Assembly (NCBI GenBank): GCA_034440635.1
Contig: JAOTON010001681.1
Coordinates: forward strand, 221,001 to 285,000
Direction: 5' to 3'
DNA length: 64,000 bases
Source of the DNA: Lepas anatifera
Taxonomy: Eukaryota > Arthropoda > Thecostraca > Lepadidae
This document shows positions 11,450 through 22,027 of the stretch, one piece after another. The notes beneath the pieces are model-generated. The model saw only the letters and a list, made by a program, of their open reading frames with translations, was not told the DNA's origin and ran no database searches. The position numbers were made by a program, and so were the translations under genes. Within the stretch, counting starts at the first letter, position 1. Every line of letters begins with the position of its first letter.

Positions 11450-13181
11450 GTATAACTGGGGCAGACACCTCAGCTTTGCCAGATAGAAACTTGGGGTTAA
11501 TCACCGGAAGAGAAAACTCCCAAGACCCAGAAATTTCCCCTGTTTCCCAGGTCAAGGTTTTCCCCTTGAGAAAGGGAGTTCAGGGAAGTGATTTAGGCCC
11601 ATAGGCGGATTCAGGAGGGGGAAGTTCAGGTGCACTACAGGGAAAAGGATTCCTGGCATATGCATATCCAGGGAAGGGGATTTAGGCCATGGGCAGATCC
11701 AGGGAAGGGAAGTAGATGGGATATGACAAAATAGGTATGAGTTTCATAGGCGGATTCAGGTAAGAGAAACGGTGAAGGTGCACTTCATAGCAAGGGATTC
11801 CTGGCATAGGCATATCCAGAGAAGGGGATTTAGGCCATAGGCGGATCCAGGAAAGGGGAAGAAGACAGGACCCTGTAAAGAGAGCATACTTGTCATAGGT
11901 GGATTAAGGATTGAATTCCTGGCATAGGTGAATCCAGGGAATGGGATTTAGGCCATAGGCGGATCCAGGGAAGGGGATTAAGGCCATGGGCGGATCCAGG
12001 GAAGGGGAAGAAGTCAGGACCCTGTAAAGAAAGCATGCGTATCATATGCACATTTAAGAAGGTTGCGGTGCACTACAGAGCAATGAATTCCTGGAATAGA
12101 CGGAACCAGAAAAAGGGATTTAGGCCATGGGCGGATTCAGGGAAGGGAAGGAGACGGGACCCGACAAAATAGGCATGCGTTTCATAGGCAGATTCGGGTA
12201 GGAGAAACAGTGAAGGTGCACTTCTTAGCAAACAATTCCTTGCATAGGCCTCTCCAGGGAAAGGGATTAAGGCCATGGGCAGATCCAGGGAAGGGAAAGA
12301 AGGCAGGACCATGTAAAGAAAGCATGCGTATCATATGCACATTTAAGATGGTTGTGGTGCACTACAGAGCAACGAATTCCTGGAATAAGTGGAACCAGAA
12401 AAAGGGATTTAGGCCACGGGCAGATTCAGGGAAGGGATGTAGAGGGGACCCAACAATATAAGGCATTTGTTTCACAGGCGTATTCAAGAGTGTTGTGGTG
12501 CATTACAGAACAGGGAAGTCCTGGCATAGGCACCTCTAGGGAAGGGGATCTAGGCCATGGGCGAATCCAGGAAAGAGAAACAGACAGGATACTGTAAAAC
12601 CAAGTGTACGAGTCATGGGCAGATTCAGAGGGAAACTGCTACGGTGCACCACAGAGCACGGGATTCCTGGCATGGGCAGGTCCAGAGGAAAGATATTAGG
12701 CCATAGGCGAAACTAGGGAAGAGAAGCAGACGGGACATGGTAAAAATGATCCGCCCATGGCCTAAATCCCCCTCCCTGGATGCGCCTATGCCAGGAATCC
12801 CTTACCCTGCAGTGCACTGCAACCCTCCTAGCTGTAGCTGCCTGCCAGAGTCCCGCCTACTTCCCCTTCCCTGGATCCAGCCATGGCCTAAATCCCTATC
12901 TCTAGATCCCCTATGCCAGGAATCCCCTGCCCTGTAGTGCACTTTAGCATTATCTACTCCTGAATCCACCTGACATGTATGCTTTGTTTTACAGGGTCCC
13001 TCTTTTTCCACTTTCCTGGATCCGCCCATGGCCTAAATCCCTACCCTGGAAGCGCATATGCCAGGAATTCCTTACTCTGTAGTGCACTGAAACCATCCTG
13101 AATCCACCTATGACCTGTATGCTTTGCTTTATAGGGTCGGATCTCCTTCCCTTCCCTTGATCCGCCCCTTGGCCTAAATCC
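11450..13181. repeat. Satellite array of ~140-170 bp units with an orientation switch
   Basis: Units contain, in order, ATTCCTGGCATAGGC, ATCCAGGGAAGGGGATTTAG, GCCATGGGCGGATCC, a GGGACC-TGTAAA block and a GTGCACTACAGAGCA block. Successive CCTGGCATAG blocks fall near 11653, 11811, 11919, 12091, 12239, 12380, 12521 and 12667, so spacing is mostly 140-170 bp with one short unit. From about 12735 the same blocks appear as reverse complements (GCCTATGCCAGGAATCCC), so the array contains a head-to-head junction. It is not coding. Confidence 0.85.
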
Positions 13182-13185
13182 CCAA

Positions 13186-14217
13186 CCCCACGCCCCACCG
13201 GGGGTCCGGGCGCCACCTTCGCCCCACCGGGGGGGCCATCGATGGCCCCCCCTCTAACTCCGAAAATATGGGCGTTAGCGCAAATCTGCAAAGTGCAATA
13301 GAAAGCTCGCGTGAATTCAGTAAGAAATTACTTCGCATGTTTTAGTGCTCAGGTCAATGGTTTGACCTCCAGAGGTCAAATTAGGTCAAGATCGGCTATT
13401 TTCACTCAAATATGCAATGATTAAGCAAACTGGGCATAACTCTTATGTCATTAGAGCTATTGAGGCCTGGTAAAGTACATTTGATAGCAAATTGCCAGTA
13501 CTTTTTCCGCTATGTTGAACGTAAAGACCTCCCGCCAGTGGTTTGACCGCCAGAGGTCACCTCGTGACCTAATATGACCTGAGGTCACGAAAGGTCAAAA
13601 AAGTTACCTTGCCGTATATCAAATGAAAGCCAGTGACAAGACAAACACGATGGTGTTTGTTTCACCGCTCTAGCTCAATTAGGTCAAAAGTTATTGTCAA
13701 AATACTGTTTTTGACCTCTGGTGACCTTGGATGACCTTGGAAAAGTCAAAGGGCAAATATGACCCCTGGGATCCGTGAAAGGGTGTCCAAAAACGTTGTT
13801 CTGAGCAGTCTGAGTATTTGCAATCATTTTTGTGGCTTTTATATCATGAAATAGCTTTTCCCCATGCTTTTCCAATGGGAGAGGTCGCCTCGTGACCTGA
13901 CCTCAGGGCACGAAATCGAAAAATCCCGGATATACACCTTGTAGACCCTGGAGGGGTCATGAAGTGTAGGAAGTTTCAAATCGATCGACTTTGAAATGTA
14001 GCTCTTACAGAGCTCTAAAGGTGAAGTGAGGTGACCTTGGTTGACCTCGTCTGGTGACCTGACCTTGAGTGACCCGGGGTAAAAAATTTCATGGATGATG
14101 GGAAAATGATGCAGTGAGAGGTAGAGCCCTCAACCGCGGTGCTGCGTCTCGTCGTTTTTCTGCTATCCCGGAAAAACCTTAGGGGGGCCATCGATGGCCC
14201 CCCCGGTGGGGCGAGGG
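13186..14217. mobile_element. TTAA-type AGGTCA-rich element, copy A (1032 bp)
   Basis: Starts CCCCACGCCCCACCGG and ends CCGGTGGGGCGAGGG, with a perfect palindrome centred on ATCGAT just inside each end (about 13230-13251 and 14182-14203). It interrupts the satellite; the flanking tetranucleotides are CCAA and CTAA, consistent with insertion at a mutated CTAA/TTAA-like site. The interior holds many AGGTCA/TGACCT half-sites (for example 13360-13390, 13550-13590, 13715-13740 and 14020-14070). No transposase is encoded, so the element would depend on a protein supplied elsewhere. Terminal CC and TTAA preference in its sister copies suggests the piggyBac superfamily. Confidence 0.75.
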
Positions 14218-14221
14218 CTAA

Positions 14222-15010
14222 CCTGGATGCGCCTATTCCAGGAATCCCTTGCTCTGTAGGGCACTGGCCCTCTCCTGAATCAGCCTATGACTGGAATGCT
14301 CTGTTTTACAGGGACCCACCTAAATCCCTCCCCTGAATCTGCCCATGGCCTAAATCCCCTACCTTGGATGTGCCTATGCCAGGAATCCCTTGCTCTGTAG
14401 AGCACTGCAACTCTCCTGAATTCGCCTGTGACTGGAATGCATTATTTTACAGGGACCCACCTAATTCCCTCCCCTGGATCCGCCCATGGCCTAAATCCCC
14501 TAGCCTGGGTGTGCCTATGCCAGGAATCCCTTGCTCTGTAGAGCACTGCAACTCTCTTGAATCCGCCTGTGACTGGAATGTGTTATTTTACAGGGACCCA
14601 CCTAATTCCCTCCCCTGGATCTGCCCATGGCCTAAATCCCCTAGCCTGGGTGTGCCTATGCCAGGAATCCCTTGCTCTGTAGAGCACAGTAACTCTTCTG
14701 AATCCGCCTGTGACCGGAATGCATTGTTTTACAGTGTCCCACCTAATTAAATAGATGGGTCCCTAATTAACCGGGGAGGCGAATTTAGTTACAGTGGATC
14801 CAGGGGAGGGAATTCCCTCCCCTGAATCCGCTTATGGCCTAAATCCCCTTCTCTAGATCCGCCTACGCCAGGAATACCCTGCTCCGTAGTGCGCCCTAAC
14901 ATTTTTCGTCCTGTATCCGCCTATGACACATGCTTAATTTTGTTGGGTCCCGTCTTCTACCCTTCCCAGGATCTGCCCATGCCCTGAATCCACTTCTCTG
15001 GATGCGCCCA
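14222..15010. repeat. Satellite array, continuation in reverse orientation
   Basis: Continues the units of 12735-13181 with a period near 142 bp (TGCCAGGAATCCCTTGCTCT at about 14376, 14518 and 14660). The three central units are nearly identical, so they are younger than the flanking ones. The array is simply split by element A. Confidence 0.85.
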
Positions 15011-15520
15011 TGCAGGGGCACCGCCAAGGAATTTTCGCAGGGGGGACAGACCAGGGCTGCTACTGGCGGGGAGGCGAATTTTGAGCATATTCGGTAACTG
15101 ACAGCATTAATGACCATTGACCTAGAAATTCTGGGGGGACGTCCCCCTGGTTGGCCAACAGGGGGGACGCATCCCCCATCCCCTGCCCCGCTTTCGACGC
15201 CCATGCGCCCATACCAAGAATTCCTCGCCCAAGCTTATCATGGGGAGATCCCGGGAATCTGGGGAAATTTAGAAATCTTGGGAATTTTTCGGCTCCAGAC
15301 AGAACCCAATGTCTCTATCTGGCAAAGCTGAGACGTCTCCCCTAGCAGTATCGTGTTTTGTCCTTTGTATTTATGTTCACGTTTGCTACATCCTTGCATT
15401 GACTCGGTTTTTTGTCGATTTTTTGTTACTTGTCCATTATTTTTATGTTTTGTCCCGTCTTCTATGTTTTTGCCGGTCTTTGTTTCCTTTTCTTTCTTGC
15501 TACCTGTTGCTTTTTATTCG
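15011..15520. other. Gene-free stretch, T-rich low complexity
   Basis: 15330-15520 is T-rich with repeated TTTTGTC-type motifs and lies directly upstream of the Penelope fragment on the same strand. It may be decayed Penelope sequence, but no reverse transcriptase motif is visible. Confidence 0.3.
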
Positions 15521-15521
15521 T

Positions 15522-15985
15522 AACAACTTAAAGTGCACAAATTCTGACACCCAGCTGCATCTCACTATCTATTACAAAAATAGACAAACTTCCAACCTCA
15601 TCATTTGCAACAACACATCAGACAAGACTGACTCTGTCAAGACTGACAAGATCTGTCACGCACCAATGTACTTTATCAATTTAACTGCCCCTTAGGAGAC
15701 TGTAGGCTCCTTGCCGCTAGGTACATCGGTGCCACGACTACATCCCTCTCACGACGCCTCACTCTACAGAAAGCACCAGGCCACACCAGCTCCATCAAGA
15801 ACCACATAGAAAAACACCACCAAACACAGCTCGCCAGAAAACTCCTCATCGACAACACATTTACGCACAAGCATATCAATGATCATCTCAGAATATGGAT
15901 CACAGAAGCACTATACAGCCGCGAACACAACCCAGAACTAAACACACAACTCGATCAAACTGAGAAGCTCCTGTGGAATACATGA
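15522..15985 (+). mobile_element. Penelope-like element, GIY-YIG endonuclease fragment
   Basis: In one frame from about 15689 the protein reads CPLGDCRLLAARYIGATTTS, then LSRRL, then SSIKNHIEKHH and later ITEALYSREHNPELNTQ, ending at a TGA at 15983. This matches the C-terminal endonuclease of Penelope-like retroelements: a Cys pair just before the YIG motif, an Arg after it, SIK-H-H, and the EAL-I-NP-LN-Q tail with the catalytic Glu. The preceding stretch (15522-15695, with NSDTQLHLTIYYKNR) is in another frame, so a frameshift sits at about 15690. The reverse transcriptase part is missing, and the copy is dead. Confidence 0.85.
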
Positions 15986-17271
15986 CAACTGTAAACAAAG
16001 AAAAAAGGGAAAATTGTGAAATACTTTAGGCCTCATGTTTTTTTTGTGTATGCTCAAAAAGAGGAAGTTAAAAGCTTTAGTCACGTTATCATGTATTCAT
16101 ACATATTGTGAGCTTCATTCTTCATACAACCGATCATCTTTTGAAATGTGTTTTTGTATGTAATGCTATTATGTGGTTATGAATCCATACATGTATCATA
16201 GGCGGATCCAGGGGGCAAGGGGGGCACGTGCCCCCGATCGACCCTCGGCGCCCCCTGAAAGGTCGATGGCGCCCCCTGAAATGTCGCTGGCTGAAGTTGC
16301 TTTGTCTTTTCCACTAACCTGGAGCTTTCCACGTTCTCCCTTTTTGTTCGCCGGTCCCGAATGAATCCCAACTCCATCACCGGGATTTTCCTTTCTCTTG
16401 GGTAGCTGCAGGTAACGTCGCTTGCTTGCAGCTCGATGAGAAAACAGCACATTAACGAATCGGGCAGTGACGTATAGATATATGTCGGACAGCTTGTCCA
16501 GACTAGCTTTCAACTTTGCCTTGGATTATTTATTCTGGCCATTCTGCCTTTAAGTTTCCTTATCTTTCCCGCCATAGGCAACCTCCTCAAGCTGTTGGCA
16601 AAGCCTCATCACCCTGTTTGCGACTCCGAGATCTTTCACGATGGCTCGTTTCATGCACTCGCTTATCGTCAGTCAAACTTCCATCACCATTCGTCCAATG
16701 ATGTGCGCGACCTCCCATGCAAATGCAGCTCCTGTGCTTTGCGTGTTTAAATCCCGTATTAACAGAGCTTGTCTGAGGACGCCCCTGTTAGTGGGATGGC
16801 AGCTTACGGTTTAATCCTCCGCCTTGCCAATTACTTCTATTAACGACAAATGCTTGTATGCTCTTGCAGTAGTCGTCATTTGTGGTCAAGACTCATGTGA
16901 GCAAACACAACGTCGCTTTTCATTTAAAGGGAACAACGACGTCTTTTCAGTTAAACATCCGTAAGAGGATTCATATTAACGTTAGCTATTGATATGGGAA
17001 CAACGCTGTGCAAGGAAAAACTTCTCCTCTGGGGGCAAAGAAAATCTGAAGCGTTCCCCATGATTTTAAATGAAAGATCAGCATTATCTGAAAGTTCTAA
17101 ATGTCATTTAACTCTGAAAGCGTATCCAAATATACCTTTCGTATGTAGTGTGACATGAAATATGTAGTGCAGACACGAAGCATCTCATTTGAAAAGGCAA
17201 AGGGAGCCAAGAAATACAGGAATAAAATGATTATTAGGATAAAGAAAGAACTGACCAGAATTACCCCGAAT
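15986..17271. other. Gene-free stretch with one GGATCC-type repeat end
   Basis: At 16196-16300 the motif CATAGGCGGATCCAGGGGGC and repeated GCGCCCCCTGAAA phrases recall the repeat debris at 4290-4560 and 59870-59905. The remainder shows no recognisable coding or RNA feature. Confidence 0.35.
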
Positions 17272-17417
17272 CAGTGGCGGATCCAGAACCTTATTTCGGG
17301 GAAGGGCTACTGCTATTACCCCGGAACAGCCTCCGGCTTTTTCCATTAGATAAAGGCATTTCGTCATTTCGGGTGGGGGGCTTCAGCCCCTAGCCCGCCC
17401 ACTTGTATCCGCCACTG
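17272..17417. mobile_element. Short MITE, 146 bp, with CAGTGGCGGATCCAG end
   Basis: The left end CAGTGGCGGATCCAG is inverted at the right end as TGTATCCGCCACTG. Flanks CCCCGAAT and CCCTGAAA could be a decayed 8-bp target duplication. The interior is non-coding. Related ends occur at 33551, 33639 and 57655-57843. Confidence 0.65.
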
Positions 17418-17889
17418 CCCTGAAATGATAATTTTTTTTCATCTTCTACTTGGTAACTCTAATGTTCAGTCCCGGTAGGTGTTGGAGCATCGAAAATAAC
17501 TAACGTCTCTGAGATATACTTGTGTAACATCACCTAAATGAAGTATCTGCATGCCCACTTTCAGCACCCTTGCATGCCTATTTTGAATTAAAAAAGCAAG
17601 ACCTTAACCCCAATTTTATCTACATAAAATGGGCATAGCTATGTTCAGAAAGATCTGAAACAGCAAAAAAACAGCGTACAGTTTTGATCTGAAACAATTT
17701 TTCAGATTCACTACACCCTACTGTACATGTTAACAGTTTGGCTCATGGTTCGATTGCACTTCATAACTCAACTCTGGCATTGGTGTTCCGTACATAGTAA
17801 GTTTGGGTCCATTTAGGTGGGACAAGGCCCGCAGTATGACAAGAACATCATCTGCTTTCAGCATTTCACGTCTATTCCCAAGGTTACAC

Positions 17890-18500
17890 GCGCACTGAAG
17901 GGGAGCCGCGGAGACCCTTCCTCACCTATTTTTCCTAGGTGGGTAGAAAACGGCTCGTAGCCAAAAACTGTTACTCGGCAATATTTGAGAGTATTTAACA
18001 GCGCGTCGATTGGTGATTATTTTTTGAAAATCCGTCGAAAACCTTGGGCTTTCAAAGTCAGAACTGTATTTTCAGATCGCGACAATCGTCCGGTCGCGCC
18101 AGTTCGCCTGCATTAGATTCCGAGTGGTAACGACATAACACCATATAAACGACATCATAGGTCAAGGTCACCTCTCATGGAAGCTCCAGATTCAAGATCC
18201 ACCGCATAGTTCAAGGTCATACTAGCATTGTGAAAGTCATTGGTCTCAGTGCTTCCGGTCAAGTAGCGTTATTGAGCATGACGTATATTTTGCTATGACG
18301 TCATATTTAATGTAACTCAATATAAAGGTCGAGACTAAAGGTCATGAATCAAGATTCATTCCCATTTACCCCTCAACGGTTGCTATAGTGCTAGTTATGG
18401 AGCACATCATAGGGAATATACCATTTTGCGACGTCTTAGGTTAATGACCTTGAAGGACCCTGACCCCATAATTTCAGGAAAAAGATTCTTTGGGACCTTT
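17890..18500 (+). repeat. AGGTCA-rich dispersed repeat G, copy 1
   Basis: Shares with 40790-41400 a co-linear set of blocks: CACCTATTTTTCC, CGGCTCGTAGCC or CGTTCGCAGCC, a GGTCAAGGTCA cluster, GTGCTTCCGGTCA or GTGCTCCGGTCA, and GGCTGCTATAGTG or GGTTGCTATAGTG. The copies are diverged. It carries many AAGGTCA half-sites plus two TGACGT motifs. It ends directly before the TTAA target of element B. Confidence 0.55.
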
Positions 18501-18563
18501 GCACTATGGCTTTGTCCGCTTTTGTATATTCTGTTTTTTTTGTTGCATAATTACATTTATTAA

Positions 18564-19733
18564 CCTTCGCCCGGGTGCGGGTCTTTTTAGACCCCCTTGG
18601 GTTTTTCCAAAGTGACCAACAACGGCCGCCGGCCAAACTTAGTCTAGCTGTTCCTTCATCATTTTTACATCTTCCCTGAAAATTTTAGCTCAAGGTCATA
18701 TCAGGTCAGGTCACCAGGCCAGGTGAAGTGACCTCACCTAACAAAATGCTTAGGACTGCATAACTAAAAGGAGGATCAGTCGATCAAGTTGAAACTCATA
18801 CCACATATTGGGCCCACCAGGAGCTACAACATATGTTCCGGGATTTGTTATATTGGTGACCTAAGGTCATGTGCAGAGCATGACCTAATTGTAAATACAT
18901 GTGAAAAATCACGAAATGAGCTTTTCTCAGTAAGTATGGATGGAATCAACTCCCAAACATCGGTTCCGACTTGCTCTTAGCCTATTTCTGAATTTGATGC
19001 CAAATATTTTGACTTGTTACCTTTAAAAGGTCACCTTAGGTCAAATACGCATTTTTGGTGTTTTACTCTATAAATTTTGAATAAACTAAGATAGAAATTT
19101 TATTCTGTCACCAAAGTGTTTGTTTAGTCACTGCAAGTCAAATGACTATTCCAGGTCAAGTTCGGTCAGATTGTTGACCTGGGTCAGGTCAAATTCTTAA
19201 ATTTGACCTGGAATAGCAATATTATATATCATTTGATTTGTATTGACGAGAGGATTGCAATGGTGCATCAGTTATGACTGTATCTTGTTTGGTTTGGAAG
19301 TTATTAGCGAAAAAGGAAACGCCCTTGTGCATGGGTGGCTATGGACATTCCTAAGAATATGCCCAATATTCAGTGACCTGTAGCTCCCTAGACTTTGACC
19401 TGACCCGAAAATCATTGCACCGAAAGGAAAGACGAACTCAAGAGCTTTCGAATGGCCTTGAAAAATGTTTCTAGCTATCATAGTTTCTGAGATATATGAG
19501 GTTTTCTTAGTACGCCTCATATTAGCGGTTTTGACCTATTTTGACCTCTGGTGACCTTGATATTGACCTGACGAGAAAAATGACTTAGGTATTTTCGATA
19601 TCATTTTTGAAGAGCTTTCGATTGCCGTTTTGCGCTTTTTTCTAGCTCTCTTAGTTTTTGATATCGTGGGGGTCTTTTTTAGCCCTCCCCCCACCAGGGC
19701 GAAGGTGGCTCGTATCCGCCACCGGGGTAAGGG
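18564..19733. mobile_element. TTAA-type AGGTCA-rich element, copy B (1170 bp)
   Basis: TTAA flanks both ends (18560-18563 and 19734-19737). The left end is CCTTCGCCCGGGTGCGG and the right end is CCACCGGGGTAAGGG. The subterminal hairpin is GGGTCT-TTTT-AGACCC at 18579-18594, with an imperfect sister at 19669-19686. The first ~300 bp are co-linear with copy C (CAGGTCAGGTCACC, GTTGAAACTCATA, TTCCGGGATTTGTTATAT and GACCTAAGGTCA). No protein is encoded. Confidence 0.8.
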
Positions 19734-19737
19734 TTAA

Positions 19738-20263
19738 TAGGTCCCCAGCACGGTCAAGATTTGATCGTTGTAACCTCGTCTGACCTTGAAGACATTGACT
19801 TAGGTCAATGAAAATTGGCTAACATGTTGACCATAATAGACACAGACACCCCCGAACGGGTGTTTTTCTACGTCTCGTGATTTTCGAGATCACTGGGGGT
19901 GGTGAGAAGGGCTACTAGACCACTCCCTTCAGTGCGCGTTATTGTGAGACTCCTCTACAATGCGGGTGTTAATGTGTGTTTTTCCTGTGTGTTTGCGAAG
20001 TGTATCAACATTTGATGAATGGAAATGCTCTTGCTTTTGCATGTCCCACGCTCTTTGCCAACTCCCCACCCAGCTCCTTCCTGTCTTGTGCCCTTCTTTG
20101 GTGCTTTCTGGTCCTAAAAGGTACGCCGCACTACAGGTGTCTTCGGCCTCTTCTCGTGTGATCAGGTCGCCTACCCTTAGTCTGCCTCCAGCCAACGGCA
20201 CCCAGTTCTACCCAGTTCTGCCGCTCTTCCAGAACGTAAACAACGACGGGGCTTTGGTCAATA
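19738..20263. other. Gene-free stretch between element B and a LINE remnant
   Basis: The first 150 bp still contain TGACCT/AGGTCA-type motifs (19785-19812) and may belong to an older member of the AGGTCA-rich families. The rest shows open frames without recognisable motifs. Confidence 0.35.
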
Positions 20264-20735
20264 ATGTTCTCGTGTTATTCTGATGACTATATTTTTCAGC
20301 CAACACTGAGATATGATAAGTGCACAATGTCCATCAGACTTCAATCATTGCATTATCACATAATCAATCGTTGTATTCCAACTCGAAAGTTTTTGTCAAT
20401 CAGGGGAATTTTAGGTAGCCATGTATGGCCACATTGCCTAGAACTCGACGACCTAAAACATTTATTTTTATTGTAAACTTGTAAAACCTATTTGGTACAT
20501 AGTTTTTCCAATACTAAAAGCAAAGTTTAACTTGCATAATGATTTTATGGGTTACGACGAGATACTCCTGGGTTTTCCAAAACCTTCTCCGGTGGTAAGC
20601 CTTATTCTTGTCATTATCAAACAGCACATTGTAAATAGGAAATTCAGTAAAGAAGAGGAAAATCAGCTAAACATGGAAATAATAACGCATGAAATTTTAT
20701 CGTTCTGTTATGCGGAAGGGCGTATAGATTAATGA
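20264..20735 (+). mobile_element. Non-LTR retrotransposon remnant, C-terminal end of ORF2
   Basis: The frame shows SLHYHIINRCIPTRKFLSIR followed by GILGS, an H-C pair and DDLKHLFLL, then after a stop, WYIVFPILKAKF, EILLGFP and a run LVIIKQHIVNRKF. This order (IPT-KFL, zinc-binding W/C-H/C segment, HLF, ILLGF, I-KQ-I) is the post-RT tail of LINE ORF2 proteins. A TAA at 20474 and loss of the usual second Cys pair show decay. The clade cannot be named from this part alone. Confidence 0.65.
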
Positions 20736-20827
20736 GTGAAAATAACTAAACATAAGCTACAAGAGTTTCAAACTGGGACAGGAGCAAGTAATGCTGCAGG
20801 GGCAAAATATCATTTCAAAACGTAAAT

Positions 20828-21210
20828 CGATAATGAAGAGAAAATTATTTTGCCAACTGACGCAGTTTAAATTATATTTCGGGGAGTCCCATCCCATTGA
20901 TCACACTTCCCAAACCGAACGATGGTAACACGACACAACAATTCACAAACATTTCACTCCGAGAAGCGTGCGCTGTTATTAAGGCTCCCGGATACTTCAT
21001 CCATTATTCCCTATACTTCATTCATTATTACTGCTTTTACTTCATCCGGGGAGCCTTAATAACAGCGCACGCTTCTCGCAGTGACATGTTTGTGAATTGT
21101 TGTGTCGTGTTACCATCGTTCGGTTTGCAAAGTGTGATCAAGGGGATGGGACTTCCCGAAATATAATTTAAACTGTGTCAGTTGGCAAAATAATTTTCTC
21201 TTCATTATCG
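20828..21210. repeat. Large near-perfect palindrome (about 162-bp arms)
   Basis: The left arm 20828-20991 and the right arm 21048-21210 are reverse complements with few mismatches (for example CGATAATGAAGAGAAAATTA against TAATTTTCTCTTCATTATCG). The ~56-bp spacer itself contains three TACTTCAT-like motifs. Such a structure is either a foldback element or a recent inverted duplication; no coding sequence or target duplication is evident. Confidence 0.85.
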
Positions 21211-21264
21211 AAGGGCGTATAGCTATACAACGAAATAAAATCCAAAGCCATGTTGAAAGATGGC

Positions 21265-21565
21265 AATCAGTTTGGAGCTCTGATGTTCCCACTCCCGCGT
21301 CCAAGTTCTCTGGCCTCTTTAGATGCAGATAGTAGGTGATGCACGCCCAAGTCCTGTTCAATAGTGTGATGTGTTGTGATGTGATGTTCGTCAAAGTCGT
21401 GCGAATTTGTAGAGCGGGAAGCACGATCGGTGACACCCGACGACGCCTTCATTGGAGGCAATGACTTGTGCGAGTCAGATGGCTGATGCAACTTAATGAT
21501 TCACACTTGCCATGTTTGCATTGTTTTTCCAGATACAAATATACCCCTGGAGGAATCCGTGGCAA
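21265..21565 (-). repeat. Dispersed repeat H, copy 1 (inverse of 41425-41662)
   Basis: Nearly identical in reverse complement to 41425-41662, including GCACGATCGGTGACACCCGA, TGATGCAACTTAATGATTCA and GGTATATTTGTATCTGGAA when read on the minus strand. Both copies therefore have the same potential reading frame, but that is explained by recent duplication. The element type is unknown. Confidence 0.75.
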
Positions 21566-21820
21566 AAAAATAAAACACAGATATGAATAGGAAAATCTTC
21601 AGAAATTTTTTCGAGTATATTAACACTTTTGTCTATGGAAGGAGATTATATTGAAATGCGCTTTAATGTTCTTTCTTTGTCATGACGAACGACGAGTGTT
21701 ATTGGACCCCTAAATATTTGGAATATGCTGCCTTTTTATATATGTGTCGTAAAAGCAATAATAATGAATAATGCTTTTGTAGTCTGCATAAGCATAGGTT
21801 ACCTGTTATAAGCAAACGTA

Positions 21821-21826
21821 TTTATT
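21821..21826 (-). promoter_or_regulatory. Poly(A) signal AATAAA for LRRC23
   Basis: The plus-strand TTTATT here reads AATAAA on the minus strand, about 200 nt beyond the LRRC23 stop codon, a usual distance for a 3' UTR. Confidence 0.6.
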
Positions 21827-22027
21827 AATCTTATAAAAGTACCGAGGCACGTTCATCAACGTGCTCGCTAAGATGCTATGCCTCTTCTGGAATACAATAT
21901 GAACAGTACACGTACAGAAGGCTCAATCTTTGAAACCATGTCATGCGCAGACGTCTTATATGTTCAGAGGACAAACACCAAAGCACTTTCGAAGCATGCA
22001 TGTCTAAGGAGGTGTTGTGAGACGTGG

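Noticed and set aside
21267..21491. Conserved small protein, also seen at 41484-41687
   Set aside because: The two frames are identical because the 240-bp DNA repeat is recently copied; no codon-type conservation can be inferred from two copies.
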